64,000 nucleotides of DNA, from the NCBI RefSeq assembly GCF_004104015.1, contig NZ_RYFV01000010.1, positions 22,894 to 86,893 of the forward strand, read 5' to 3'. Position numbers and translations under genes: made by a program. Under the pieces are notes generated by a model, which did not search any database, was not told where the DNA came from, and saw only the letters and a list, made by a program, of their open reading frames with translations. The stretch is from Actinomyces oricola (lineage in GTDB: Bacteria; Actinomycetota; Actinomycetes; Actinomycetales; Actinomycetaceae). Of the stretch, positions 34,148 through 43,557 are shown piece by piece (position 1 is the first letter of the stretch; each line of letters opens with the position of its first letter).

Positions 34148-36697
34148 ATGCCAGCCACGACCGGACCTCGCCCACTGGGCAGCAACTACATCCTCGATGA
34201 GTGCATTGGGGCCGGCGCCCAAGGGACCGTCTGGCGGGGCCGGCGCCTGGCCCACGGCCACCGGAGCGAGCAGGTCCTCGCCTTCAAACTCCTGCGCTCC
34301 GAACTCATTGACGATCCGGGTGTGGTGGAGCGCTTCATTAAAGAGCGCTCCACCCTCATGCGGGTGCGTTCACCCCACGTGGTGGGGATCCAGGACCTCG
34401 TCATTGAGGGTGCCACCTTCGGGATTGTCATGGACTACGTCTCTGGTGGTGACCTGCGCGGGCTTCTGCGCGATGCCGGGGTCCTGGCGCCCGGCGACGT
34501 TGCCGGTATAGGGGCCAAGGTGGCTGCCGGGCTGGCTGCCGTCCACGAGGCGGGCGTGGTTCACCGCGACGTCAAGCCCGCCAACGTCCTCCTGGAGGCC
34601 ACCGCCCCCGGTGCCTTGGGGGAGCCCAGGCTCGCGGACTTCGGGGTGGCCCGCATTTGCGACACGGTCGCCACCCGCGCCACCGGCTCGGTGGGCACAC
34701 CGGTCTATATCGCCCCGGAGATCGTCGCCGGCCAGGAACCCACACCGGCGACCGACATCTACTCCCTGGGTATCGTCTTGTACGAGATGTCCTGTGGCAC
34801 TCCTCCCTTCCTGGGGCAGATCGCCAGCTTGCTCAGCCAGCACATCCGCCGCGACCCGGGCCGCCCCACCGGCATTCCCGACCCCTTATGGGACCTGATT
34901 GCGCAGATGCTCGCCAAGCAGCCCGACGCCAGGCCCAGCGCCCCCCAGGTCGCGGCAAGGCTGGGCGCCATGGCCCCCGCGCTCACCGGCATAGTGCCGG
35001 CTCCCGCGCTCACCTCCCCACCACGGTCACGGCCCGCCGCCCAGCCTTACACATGGGACGAGGACGAGGCGCCCGCCCCGCAGGACACCCCGCCCACCCC
35101 TGAGACCCAGGGCACGGCCCCCCTAGAGCCCGGCGGGGCGCCTGCGTCAGGGGCGCCCACCAGGACTGAGGCGATGAACGACAGGGCGGGTGAAGTCTCC
35201 GCCACCCGGGTCTACCAGGGTCCCGACGGTGCACAGGCTCCCAATCCGCCCATGTGGACCGTGGTTGACCCGCGGGCCGCCAACTCTCCCGCCCCGGATC
35301 CGGCTACGGTCGCCTATGGCTCCATAGCCCCGCCAGGGCCTGGGTCGAGGGCCCACCACGCCTCGGTCCCCTCGCCGGTGACCCAGTACTCCGCCCCCGG
35401 TGGCTCATCACCCGCCCACCCGGCCGCCCCTGGGCCCAGTGGCCCGGTGCGGCCGGCCGGCCGCGGGCGCCGGGGTCGCAGGCGCCGCTGGTGGGTTGTT
35501 GTCGTCGTCCTGGTCACTGTGGTCGCGGTCGCTGCGGCAGGCACCTGGTGGTGGCTGGGCCGCTCGGGGGCGCAGGCCTACCAGGGCTGGCCCGCGGCTC
35601 TTCCCAGTGGGAACTCGGTCAGGGAGGACCAGCGCTTCCCTGACGTCTCCGAGTTCGCCCTCTCCGAGGACGGCAGCCTGCTGGTCGTGAGCTCGTCGTC
35701 GACCATATCCCTCTACGACCTCACCAATGTGGGCAGTGCGCCGGTATGGACTGGTGAATGCGACGACAGTGGGTTCTGGGACTCTTCAACCGTCCTGTGC
35801 ACCGGCGACACGGACCTGCTCATCTCCTCCACTGGCTCCACCTCCCGCCCTAACGGGCCAATTGACCTCAACCTCCAGGGCACGACCTCGGACATGAGCA
35901 TCCTCATTGACGACTCCTCCAGTGGTGCCCTGGTGGCTCTCGGCGGGCACCAGGAGGCCTGGCGCCTCTACGGCAAGTACAAGGCCGCCCGCGCCGCTAA
36001 CGGCTTCGTCGTGGCCTACGAGGACGAGCGCGACGTCATCCAGGTGATCTCAGCGGCCAGTGGCGCCATCCTGGCCGAGCAGGACGGGTACACGGGCGAC
36101 TTCAAGGACGATCAGCACCCCGGGGGCTTCGGCATTGACGCGGGTACGGAGGCCTTCTACCAGGTCACCGGCTCCGGTGTGGTGGTCTACAACGCGGACG
36201 GCACCGAATACGGACGCGCCGGGGCCCTGCCCGCCGGCACCGACATGTCGCACGCTTGGATCTCCGGGGCCCCCATGAGCGCAGAACGTCTCCTAGCCGC
36301 CTTCAACGCGGTCGCCGACGGCCTGCAGGTCTACGGGGTCAAGGATTCCGCCATCGTCACCACCGACGCCACGGCGTGCACCATCGCCGTCGGCGGCGTC
36401 ACCCTGGCTATTCCAAAGCGCTCCAAAGGCGAGGTCTGCCGTACCAATGCCCTGGGCCTGGTGGACAGGGACGACGCCGTACTGGTGCAGGTGGGCCAGT
36501 ACAGCTCCTCCTCTGGAGCCACAGGGGACTCCGTGGGGGCCTACTCCCGCAAGGACGGCTCCGCACTGTGGCAGGCCACCGGTGAGTACGTCGGTGTTGT
36601 CGCCCCGGCCGCCGGTCAGAGGGACAGCAGGCTCCTGGTCCGCCAGGGCGGGGATGATGGCGACCTGGTGGTGCTGCGCGTGGTCAAGAGCGGTTGA
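34148..36697 (+). CDS. Transmembrane Ser/Thr protein kinase with extracellular propeller-like domain
   Basis: An 849-residue kinase with a complete Hanks-type domain: glycine loop IGAGAQGTVWRG, lysine in LAFKLLR, catalytic loop VHRDVKPANVLL, DFG in LADFGVARI and APE in YIAPEIVAG. A Pro-rich juxtamembrane linker (about 280-440), one membrane segment (WWVVVVVLVTVVAVAAAGTW) and an extracellular domain of about 370 residues follow. The latter shows repeating short beta motifs (ALSEDGSLLVVSSSSTISLY) like a propeller. The ATG at 34148 is used, with GGAG about 7 bases upstream. It is near a convergent FHA-ABC exporter, its likely substrate by analogy with PknF and Rv1747. Confidence 0.9.
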   Translation: MPATTGPRPLGSNYILDECIGAGAQGTVWRGRRLAHGHRSEQVLAFKLLRSELIDDPGVVERFIKERSTLMRVRSPHVVGIQDLVIEGATFGIVMDYVSGGDLRGLLRDAGVLAPGDVAGIGAKVAAGLAAVHEAGVVHRDVKPANVLLEATAPGALGEPRLADFGVARICDTVATRATGSVGTPVYIAPEIVAGQEPTPATDIYSLGIVLYEMSCGTPPFLGQIASLLSQHIRRDPGRPTGIPDPLWDLIAQMLAKQPDARPSAPQVAARLGAMAPALTGIVPAPALTSPPRSRPAAQPYTWDEDEAPAPQDTPPTPETQGTAPLEPGGAPASGAPTRTEAMNDRAGEVSATRVYQGPDGAQAPNPPMWTVVDPRAANSPAPDPATVAYGSIAPPGPGSRAHHASVPSPVTQYSAPGGSSPAHPAAPGPSGPVRPAGRGRRGRRRRWWVVVVVLVTVVAVAAAGTWWWLGRSGAQAYQGWPAALPSGNSVREDQRFPDVSEFALSEDGSLLVVSSSSTISLYDLTNVGSAPVWTGECDDSGFWDSSTVLCTGDTDLLISSTGSTSRPNGPIDLNLQGTTSDMSILIDDSSSGALVALGGHQEAWRLYGKYKAARAANGFVVAYEDERDVIQVISAASGAILAEQDGYTGDFKDDQHPGGFGIDAGTEAFYQVTGSGVVVYNADGTEYGRAGALPAGTDMSHAWISGAPMSAERLLAAFNAVADGLQVYGVKDSAIVTTDATACTIAVGGVTLAIPKRSKGEVCRTNALGLVDRDDAVLVQVGQYSSSSGATGDSVGAYSRKDGSALWQATGEYVGVVAPAAGQRDSRLLVRQGGDDGDLVVLRVVKSG

Positions 36698-36766
36698 GGC
36701 CGGGCAACAGCCGCAACCCGCGCCGGTCGCCCCAGGCTGACATGTCATACGTCATATCACACTTCA

Positions 36767-36833
36767 CGGGGCACATGTGGTGGGGGGCCGCGCAGGTATT
36801 TGATTTGCGCGGACCCCCACCACATGTGCCCCG
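36767..36833. terminator. Long bidirectional hairpin between convergent genes
   Basis: Perfect 20-base arms (36767-36786 and 36814-36833, CGGGGCACATGTGGTGGGGG and its complement) are extended inward by CCGCGCA/TGCGCGG after one mismatch, with an 11-base loop. It lies between the kinase gene and the oppositely directed exporter gene, so it can end both transcripts. There is no T-run. Confidence 0.8.
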
Positions 36834-36840
36834 TGCCCGG

Positions 36841-39600
36841 TTAGCGGCGGCCGCGCTGTGCCAGACCCGCGTAGCACATGATCACGAAGAGCGCACCGAG
36901 CGCGATCAGGAAGCCCAGGTCGGTGAGCCACTGCCCACTGGTGTGCTTCCACAGGGCGTCATCACGAGTTGGCAGGATGTCGAGCATGGCAATGGTGGAG
37001 GAGGCCATGGCATAGCCCCAGCGCGCCGGCATGAACCAGGAAAGCTGTTCGAAGACCGCACGCCCCGCAACGGGAATAATGCCGCCGGCCAGTACCAGCT
37101 GAGCCATAATAGTGACCACCAGCACCGGCATGACCTGCTCGGAGGAGGACACGAAGGCGGAGATTGCCAGGCCCAGTAGACCCGAAACAAAAGCGGTGAC
37201 CAGGCAGCACACCGCCAGTTCGAAGCCCGAATTCCCCAGGAGTACAGCCTCGGAGGGGGCGTCGTTGAGGGCCAGCGCAATCCCGACCATAATGGAGGTC
37301 TGGACAATGCTAATGAGACTGAGCACCAGGACCTTCGACCACAGATAGGCCGAGGGCCGCAGCCCCACCGCTTTTTCACGCAGGAAGATATCCCGCTCCC
37401 CGACCAGCTCGCGGATCGTGGAGGCCATACCGGCGAAGGCCGCCCCGGTAATGAGAATGACCAGCAGCTCCAGGGACTGTGTCAAGCGCACGCCCTCGGC
37501 GGTCGGGTCCGTGATCTTCGCGAAACCGGTATTGCCTTCGATCGCCTTGGTGAGCAGTCCCATAATGATCGGCAGGAGCAACATGAACGCCAGATAGGAG
37601 CGGTCAGCGGCCACAATGCGCAGGTGGCGGCGCACTAGCGTTGAGACCTGCCTGGCGGCGGACTGTTTAGGCTTTTGCTGGGGGGTGGCTATGGGCGAAC
37701 GCGTGGTCACCGTCTTGCCGCTGCCGCGCCGGGTCGACGGAACCGTGGCCTCCAGGTGCTGACGCAGCTCAGGGGTGTGGTTGCGGATGAGGGCGTAGAC
37801 GTCGGCGAAGCCGTCAATGGCCGGCGGGTCGGGCAGGGTCCCCTTGGGGGCGTGCAGCAGGAGCTGGCCGCGGCCGGCGATCTCGGTCAGGCGCTCGCGG
37901 AAGTAGGGCAACACCTGACGCGGCGCCCCGTAGTAGACGGGCTTTCCGCCTGCCGCCAGGATGAGGACCTTGTCGGCTCGGTCAATATGGTTCTCATTGT
38001 GGGTGACCACCACCACGGTGCGCCCCGTGTCCCCGGGGCGCGTGCCGTGCGCCAGGGAGGCCAGCAGATCCATAACGTCGCGGTCCAGCTGGGGGTCCAG
38101 GCCCGAGGTCGGCTCATCCAGGAAAAGAAGACTGGGACGGGTGAGCAGCTCAATGGCGGTGGACACGCGCTTGCGCTGGCCGCCGGAGAGCTTCTTGACG
38201 CGCTTGTCCACATGCTGGGTCAAGTCGAGATCCTCCAGGACCTCGGCAATGCGAGCCCGGCGCTCCTTCTTGGACACATCCTTGGCGAAGCGCAGCTCGG
38301 CGGCGTATTCCAGTGTCTGGCGCACAGTTAGCGCCGAGTGGATGACGTCGTTCTGCGGGACCACGCCGATCTTGTTGCGCATGACCGGGTAGTGCTCGTA
38401 AACGTCGAGGCCGTCGAAAAGGACCTGGCCCTCCTGCGCCTTCTGCTCCCCGGTAAGGGCCTTGAGCAGAGTGGACTTTCCGGCGCCAGAGGGGCCCACG
38501 ACGGCCAGCAGTTCATTGCCCGGCAGGGAGAAGGAGATGCCGTCCAGGAGCTTGAGCTTGCCATTGTTAACGGTAAAGGTCAGGTCCTTACCGACCAGTT
38601 CCCCGCCCGTGCCGGCGGAGACCTGGACCTCGCACAGGCCGTCCGGGCTGATCGCCACAAAGGTTGAACCCATGCCTACGACCACGGGCTGGGTGACCTG
38701 TACGCTGGGCACCCTTTGTCCGGCCAGGTAGATGCCGTTGGTTGATCCCAGGTCGGTGACCACAATGCCCTGGGGTGTCAGGTCAATGCGCGCGTGGTGC
38801 TTGGAAATCAGCGGGTCGTCAATGACCAGGGCATTGTCGGGGGCGCGCCCGATTGTGCCCGAACTGGTAATGCGGAAGGCCTGGAGGGTTTGACGCACTG
38901 TTGCCACAGACCCAGTGGGAGCCATGACCCGGTGCCCGCCCCCGCTGCCCGCAGCCGACATGGCTGACGGCCCCGAGGGCCCTGAGGGCCCGGAGGGGGA
39001 GCGGGGCTGGGGGCTGGGGGCCGCCGGGGGGCCTCCCGAGGCCTGCGGGCTCATGGCGCCGCGCCCCTGCGCGCCTGCTGGTGCGCCGTAACCGGCGGTC
39101 GTGGGGGAGGAGCCGACGATCCCGGCGTTGGCCGGCACTCCAGGTGTGGAGGGGGTGTAAGAGGCCGTGGTCGGGGAACTGCCCGAGGTGGCTGGCGGAG
39201 CGGGGGCCGGAGGGGAGGTCGGCGGGGGAGGAGAGGCCGGCGGGGGAGTGGAGGCTGGGGCGCCTGCGCCACCGGTGCCGTCGGCCGTCCCCTCGGAGGC
39301 AATGGGCGTGAGCCCCAGCGCCGGTCCTGAGGCGTCGCCCAACTGCACGCGAGTGCCATGAGTGACGAGAGTCTCACGAGCGGCGACGCCGTCAACGAGC
39401 ATGCCATTCCTGCCCACGCACTCCACCCGCCAGCCCTGGCGCGTGGGCGTCAAACGCAGGTGCCGTCGGGAGACCAGCGGGTGGCTGACTTGAACATCGC
39501 AGTCAGGGGCCCGACCAACCGTGAAGGTGTTGGTGAACGTCTTAGGTTCTGCAGAGGCATGCGAGGACAGTGAGCGGACGACGAGCGCTGAGGGAGTCAC
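36841..39600 (-). CDS. FHA-FHA-ABC exporter (Rv1747-like)
   Basis: A 919-residue half-transporter with two phosphothreonine-binding FHA domains (FTVGRAPDCDVQVSHPLVSR at about 25-45 and IGRAPDNALVIDDPLISKHH at about 250-270), a long proline-rich linker (about 110-200), an ABC domain and an ABC2-type membrane domain. Walker A is GPSGAGKST, signature LSGGQRKRV, Walker B LLFLDEPTSGLDP. The final 300 residues hold six membrane segments. The start at GTG 39600 has AAAGGA 5 bases upstream; the longer opening to 39732 is rejected. In mycobacteria the homologue Rv1747 is phosphorylated by PknF and exports cell-wall lipids. The neighbouring kinase suggests the same control. Confidence 0.92.
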   Translation of the reverse strand: MTPSALVVRSLSSHASAEPKTFTNTFTVGRAPDCDVQVSHPLVSRRHLRLTPTRQGWRVECVGRNGMLVDGVAARETLVTHGTRVQLGDASGPALGLTPIASEGTADGTGGAGAPASTPPPASPPPPTSPPAPAPPATSGSSPTTASYTPSTPGVPANAGIVGSSPTTAGYGAPAGAQGRGAMSPQASGGPPAAPSPQPRSPSGPSGPSGPSAMSAAGSGGGHRVMAPTGSVATVRQTLQAFRITSSGTIGRAPDNALVIDDPLISKHHARIDLTPQGIVVTDLGSTNGIYLAGQRVPSVQVTQPVVVGMGSTFVAISPDGLCEVQVSAGTGGELVGKDLTFTVNNGKLKLLDGISFSLPGNELLAVVGPSGAGKSTLLKALTGEQKAQEGQVLFDGLDVYEHYPVMRNKIGVVPQNDVIHSALTVRQTLEYAAELRFAKDVSKKERRARIAEVLEDLDLTQHVDKRVKKLSGGQRKRVSTAIELLTRPSLLFLDEPTSGLDPQLDRDVMDLLASLAHGTRPGDTGRTVVVVTHNENHIDRADKVLILAAGGKPVYYGAPRQVLPYFRERLTEIAGRGQLLLHAPKGTLPDPPAIDGFADVYALIRNHTPELRQHLEATVPSTRRGSGKTVTTRSPIATPQQKPKQSAARQVSTLVRRHLRIVAADRSYLAFMLLLPIIMGLLTKAIEGNTGFAKITDPTAEGVRLTQSLELLVILITGAAFAGMASTIRELVGERDIFLREKAVGLRPSAYLWSKVLVLSLISIVQTSIMVGIALALNDAPSEAVLLGNSGFELAVCCLVTAFVSGLLGLAISAFVSSSEQVMPVLVVTIMAQLVLAGGIIPVAGRAVFEQLSWFMPARWGYAMASSTIAMLDILPTRDDALWKHTSGQWLTDLGFLIALGALFVIMCYAGLAQRGRR

Positions 39601-39776
39601 GTGAGTCCTTTCGAGACTGCGGGTGGCGTGCAGTGCACGCTGGATGCTCGCCGCCACGATACCGGCGCTCGCGGCGAGGCGACGAGTCACGGGGCACCTG
39701 ATCATGGGGAGGGCGCCCCAGGGCCGATCCATGACATACTCTGGGCCCGCGCTCGTGGCTTCGGCCCGACGCGCGC

Positions 39777-39852
39777 GCCTCCGTAGCTCAATGGACAGAG
39801 CATCGGCCTTCTAATCCGCAGGTTCCCGGTTCGAGTCCGGGCGGGGGCACCA
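39777..39852 (+). tRNA. tRNA-Arg (anticodon TCT)
   Basis: Cloverleaf with acceptor GCCTCCG/CGGGGGC (one G-T pair), D-stem GCTC/GAGC, anticodon loop CTTCTAA giving anticodon TCT, T-stem CCCGG/CCGGG with loop TTCGAGT, discriminator A, and encoded CCA at 39850-39852. The anticodon stem has mismatches at its ends, as seen in other actinobacterial tRNAs of this type. Confidence 0.9.
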
Positions 39853-40237
39853 GCACAAAGTCCATATTCCGCGGGAGTCCTCCATTCCTCCGCTCGCGCC
39901 GGGCACGCCGGTTTCACTTGTTTCCGCTACGTTATGGTGGCCCGTGAGGCGGTGCTGGAGGGGCGAGCATGGCCGGCCAAGGTGAAGGCGAGAGGCTTGC
40001 CCGCGCCCGAGGTGTCCGGATTGTGGACCGAGATCATGCAGGAGTCCATGACGCGGTTCTCGTTACCTTTCGCAGGCAGGCGCCTACTCCTCCCGTTGTC
40101 GACCGCGCCGCGATGATCCTGGCGGGCGTCGCGCAGGCGCGCCTTCCTCGACGAGGACAGGCGCACAAGCGTGACAACGCGGATGACCATGGTGCTCTCT
40201 TCTCCTGTATAAGGGAGCCCGCTCGTCTGATGCTCAT
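39853..40237. other. Gap of 385 bases without a supported gene
   Basis: Between tRNA-Arg and the end of the HIRAN-like gene. Openings exist on both strands but none has a convincing ribosome-binding site or codon pattern, and they overlap each other. I see no RNA gene. Confidence 0.5.
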
Positions 40238-41506
40238 TCAGTCCTCATCATCCCAGCCGAAATCCGGGTGGGGCGCGACGACTGGCATTCTGTCGACGTT
40301 TGCTTCAGCGACTCCGTCCCCAAGGTCGTCGAGCCAGTCGTCATCAATGGTTTGTGCGTCTGCGCAGTTGAGGATGACATCAGCTTTGAGACGAGTGCCT
40401 TTGACTGTGGCTCTCACAACTGGTATGAGCCCACGCTGTTCAATGTGCCGCACAAGCGGGAGTAGTTTCTCCGACTGTCCTTTTGTCAGAACCCCTACGC
40501 GCTGCCCGTCGATCTCCACCTGGACGGCCTCATAGGAGGATCGTGGCCGGATCTCGTTAATGGATCGCAGCGTCGCAGCAACGTAGTTGTCGACACCGGA
40601 GCCGCGCCGCACGTAGTTGACAAGAACGTCCATGTGTTCATCCTCCTTGGTGACCTGGATCGTCCTGCCGCTAGGTATGACGACGTGTTCCTGCTCGGGC
40701 AGCTTATTGGAGGGGACCATGCCAGACGGTTCGGGAAGCCAGAGCGTTACGCGGGCGTTGACGCCCCTTCCGCGGCCTCCCGGCTGGCTCGCCCAGACCC
40801 TTGCGTCAACCTGCGCCAGCGTCCTGCCGTGCCGCATCTCAGCCAGCACAGGAAAGTACCTATCAGCATCCATCTGGGCCAGATAACCGACATGCTCCCC
40901 ACGGAAGTAGACGGCCACCGCGCGACCCTTCCCATACGGGTTGTTGGGATCCGGCACGAGAATGGCGTCTCCCCGTATCTCAACACCCTCGTATTGGTTG
41001 AAGCCCGGCTTGCTGCCCAGCAGCGTTACAAAGGCCCTCGGCTGGTAGCGCTCTCCGGCGACTTCCAACGGTTTCCCCTTCGCCCAAGGCGCCACGAGAG
41101 TGCCGAAAGGCTTTGGTGGATACCACTTCTCAGCGTCCGAGTACCCCTCTTGATCACGCTTTATCTGCTCTGCCTCAGCGCGCTCGCGGGCGGCGGCTTC
41201 ACGTTGCTGGCGCTTCTGGGTTTTCTCGACTTTACGGGCGGCTACTTCCTCATGGCGTTTTATCGCGTCTTCGTCAATGATCTTCTTGCGGAGCCACCAG
41301 CGTCCGCGCAGTGTCCAGAACACGCCAAGCAGGATTCCAGCCGTGGCGATTGGTCCGGGCGGACTTCCATGAGTAAGATCCCATAAGGCTCCAATGCCGA
41401 ACACGATAAGGAACATCCACCCGAAGACATGCATGCTCGCTCCCTTGTAGAGAGGCTCCTTGATCTTGTCTTCCTGGGTCGTGGACTCCTGCTGATCGTC
41501 GTGCAT
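40238..41506 (-). CDS. Membrane protein with HIRAN-like domain
   Basis: A 422-residue protein. Two membrane segments near the start (MFLIVFGIGALWDL and TAGILLGVFWTLRGRWWL, about 28-68) are followed by a charged coiled coil (EEVAARKVEKTQKRQQREAA). A HIRAN-like domain comes next (about 155-215: LVPDPNNPYGKGRAVAVYFR, then EHVGYLAQMDADRYFPVL). HIRAN domains usually bind DNA ends or 3'-OH DNA in helicases and nucleases, so a membrane-tethered version is unusual. The C-terminal half is a second mixed alpha/beta domain, perhaps a diverged repeat (VQVEIDGQRVGVLTKGQSEK). The ATG at 41506 is chosen because GAGGAGCG is upstream. Function unknown. Confidence 0.72.
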   Translation of the reverse strand: MHDDQQESTTQEDKIKEPLYKGASMHVFGWMFLIVFGIGALWDLTHGSPPGPIATAGILLGVFWTLRGRWWLRKKIIDEDAIKRHEEVAARKVEKTQKRQQREAAARERAEAEQIKRDQEGYSDAEKWYPPKPFGTLVAPWAKGKPLEVAGERYQPRAFVTLLGSKPGFNQYEGVEIRGDAILVPDPNNPYGKGRAVAVYFRGEHVGYLAQMDADRYFPVLAEMRHGRTLAQVDARVWASQPGGRGRGVNARVTLWLPEPSGMVPSNKLPEQEHVVIPSGRTIQVTKEDEHMDVLVNYVRRGSGVDNYVAATLRSINEIRPRSSYEAVQVEIDGQRVGVLTKGQSEKLLPLVRHIEQRGLIPVVRATVKGTRLKADVILNCADAQTIDDDWLDDLGDGVAEANVDRMPVVAPHPDFGWDDED

Positions 41507-41964
41507 TGGTCGCTCCTCGCCCTGGTGATAGATGTCCGGATGCCAGGGTGCCCCTATCTTGCGCTGTCCTCGGGCTGAACGTGCGGTTTTACGCATCGCC
41601 CAGGCAACGATCCGACGACGCACGGTGTCCCGGGAAGCAGCGACGATCCGGCGGGGCACACCGGACTCGACGGTGAGCGTGCCCGAGTCCATTAGTCGGA
41701 CAGCCCCTACTGAGTAGTGCGGTCCCGCCGTCCTGGCCGGCCCCGGTGGCGCCCGCCGGGGTGCGCCCTGCCCGCGCACGTGCGTCACCGGGTACGCGGG
41801 CAGTGAGTCCAGCGGAGCGTCCTTGGTCGGGACGAGCTGCGTCACCGGGTACGCGGGCAGTGAGTCCCGCGATTCCGCCCTTAATACAACCTTGATCCGA
41901 GTTGACGAGACCAGTAGTGGGTCGTGCTGCCTCCATGTGCCCTCCGTCCCATTATGGTGACCCC
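41507..41964. promoter_or_regulatory. Divergent gap with 30-base direct repeats
   Basis: A 458-base region between the HIRAN-like gene and the GTPase gene, which are transcribed away from each other. It holds two exact 30-base repeats (separate entry). An in-frame upstream extension of the HIRAN-like gene runs through it but has unusual composition and a weaker start, so I treat it as non-coding. Confidence 0.5.
41781..41867. repeat. Two exact 30-base direct repeats
   Basis: The unit beginning TGCGTCACCGGGTACGCGGG and ending CAGTGAGTCC occurs at 41781-41810 and again at 41838-41867, 57 bases apart from start to start. It lies in the divergent gap before the HIRAN-like and GTPase genes. It may be a regulator-binding pair or the product of a local duplication. 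Confidence 0.75.
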
Positions 41965-43557
41965 ATGACTCCCTCCGCTTCCGCGCGCCCCGACGGAGAT
42001 GCCACCGTCTCCTCGCTCAGCCGTGGTCAACTCATTGACGTGCTCAGTGACACTGTCAGGGACCTCGAGCGGCTCGACCTGACTTTGCAGGCACTTGGTG
42101 TGGTCGAGGCGCGCCGCCTGCGCATCCGGCTCATTGGCCAAGTCAAAGACCATGTCCTTCCCCGTCTCCAGGACGCAGACGTGCCGGCTGTCGTCGTGGT
42201 TGGTGGCTCCACTGGCGCGGGGAAATCCACTCTGGTCAACTCCGTGCTGGGCACTGACGTCTCCGCGGCCGGTGTGCTGCGGCCCACCACTCGCACCCCG
42301 GTGCTGGTGGTCAACCCCGAGGACGCCGCCGCCCTCGCTGACCACCCGGTGGCCGCTGTGGGCCACACGGTGGTCTCAGACGCTGTTCCCGTGGGGCTGG
42401 CCCTGGTTGACGCCTCAGACCTCGACTCCGTCCACGAGGCCAACCGGCTCCTGGCCGCACGTCTCCTGGAGGCCGCCGACCTCTGGCTTTTCGTGACCAC
42501 CGCGGCCCGTTACGGCGACCAGACTCCCTGGGCCTCCCTGGAGGAGGCAGTCAGGCGCCAGACCCCGATCGCCGTCGTCCTCAACCGGGTTCCCGCCCGT
42601 ATCCTCCCCGAGGTCCGCCGTGACCTCATGGAGCGCCTCACCGAGCTGGGCCTGGCCGAGTCCCCCTTCGTCGTCATCCCCGACGAGGGCCCGCACGAGG
42701 GGCTGCTGCCCGAGGCCTCCGTGGCCGAGCTGCGGGACTGGCTGCTCCTGCTCGCCGGCCGCCACCGCGCCGCCGGGCTCGTGCGGCGTACCGGACGCTC
42801 CCTGTGGACGGCTCTGCGCGCGGACCTGACCGCCCTGGCCGACGACGTCGATGCCCAGGATGATGCCGCCACCCGTCTTGAGGCTGAATCTCAGCGCCTG
42901 TTGGAGCGGCCCACCGCCCTGGTGTGCTCCGAGGTCGAGCGCGGCACTTTCGGGGAGGGCGCCCCCACGACCCGCTGGCTGGCATTGGCCTCCACCGGCG
43001 GCGCCCTGGCCTCATTGGCCCAGGGCGGGCGTCTGGCCCATGGGTTCTTCGGTCGCGCTACTCGCGCCCGCACTGAGGCACTGGCGCTTCTGGCCGCAGA
43101 CGCCCGCGAGGCGGTCGCCGCGCGCCTGGAGGCCATTGTCCTGTCCACCGCCGATGAGGCTGCCCGCACCTGGGCGGCAGTTGGCGCTGCGGAGCCCGCG
43201 GCCCGCCTGCTCCCCCCGCTCCCGGACGCGAATGCCGTTGTTGAGCGCTGGGTCGCGGAAGTGGGCGCCACAGTCAAGACGGTGCCCAAGCGCATGACAC
43301 CGGCCGGGGTCACCGACCTCCTGGTGGCCGGAGCGACCGGGGTCGCCGGGGCTCGGGACGCCGCCGAGCGCCTGGGTTTGGGCCCAGCCCTGGCCGAGGC
43401 GCGCTCCTCCTTGCGCCAGACCCTGACCACCGCGCTGGCCGGCGTGATCCCCGCCGGCGCTGCCCAGTCCCTTGCCCCAGATCCGGCCCTGGCCGCCGCC
43501 CTGCGGTTGCGCGCCGGTGAGCTCATCCCCTTCTCTCGCCATGGAGCCGTCGCATGA
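41965..43557 (+). CDS. Large GTPase, dynamin-like or AIG1-like, first of a pair
   Basis: A 530-residue protein with P-loop GGSTGAGKSTLVNSVLG (about 70-86) and downstream G-domain elements (TPVLVVNPEDAA; LWLFVTTAARYGDQ; VVLNRVPARI as G4-like). A long helical, alanine-rich C-terminal region follows (about 290-530). It looks like a bacterial dynamin-like GTPase. The ATG at 41965 is chosen over 41902 because it gives the family-like start. It overlaps the second GTPase gene by 4 bases, so the two probably form one complex, as bacterial dynamin pairs often do. Confidence 0.82.
   Translation: MTPSASARPDGDATVSSLSRGQLIDVLSDTVRDLERLDLTLQALGVVEARRLRIRLIGQVKDHVLPRLQDADVPAVVVVGGSTGAGKSTLVNSVLGTDVSAAGVLRPTTRTPVLVVNPEDAAALADHPVAAVGHTVVSDAVPVGLALVDASDLDSVHEANRLLAARLLEAADLWLFVTTAARYGDQTPWASLEEAVRRQTPIAVVLNRVPARILPEVRRDLMERLTELGLAESPFVVIPDEGPHEGLLPEASVAELRDWLLLLAGRHRAAGLVRRTGRSLWTALRADLTALADDVDAQDDAATRLEAESQRLLERPTALVCSEVERGTFGEGAPTTRWLALASTGGALASLAQGGRLAHGFFGRATRARTEALALLAADAREAVAARLEAIVLSTADEAARTWAAVGAAEPAARLLPPLPDANAVVERWVAEVGATVKTVPKRMTPAGVTDLLVAGATGVAGARDAAERLGLGPALAEARSSLRQTLTTALAGVIPAGAAQSLAPDPALAAALRLRAGELIPFSRHGAVA

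Noticed and set aside
39601..39732. A longer start for the FHA-ABC exporter.
   Set aside because: The extension has no family-like sequence, and GTG at 39600 has a good ribosome-binding site.
41589..41936. A minus-strand opening across the 30-base repeats.
   Set aside because: It reflects the repeat composition, lacks a ribosome-binding site and overlaps the divergent promoter region.
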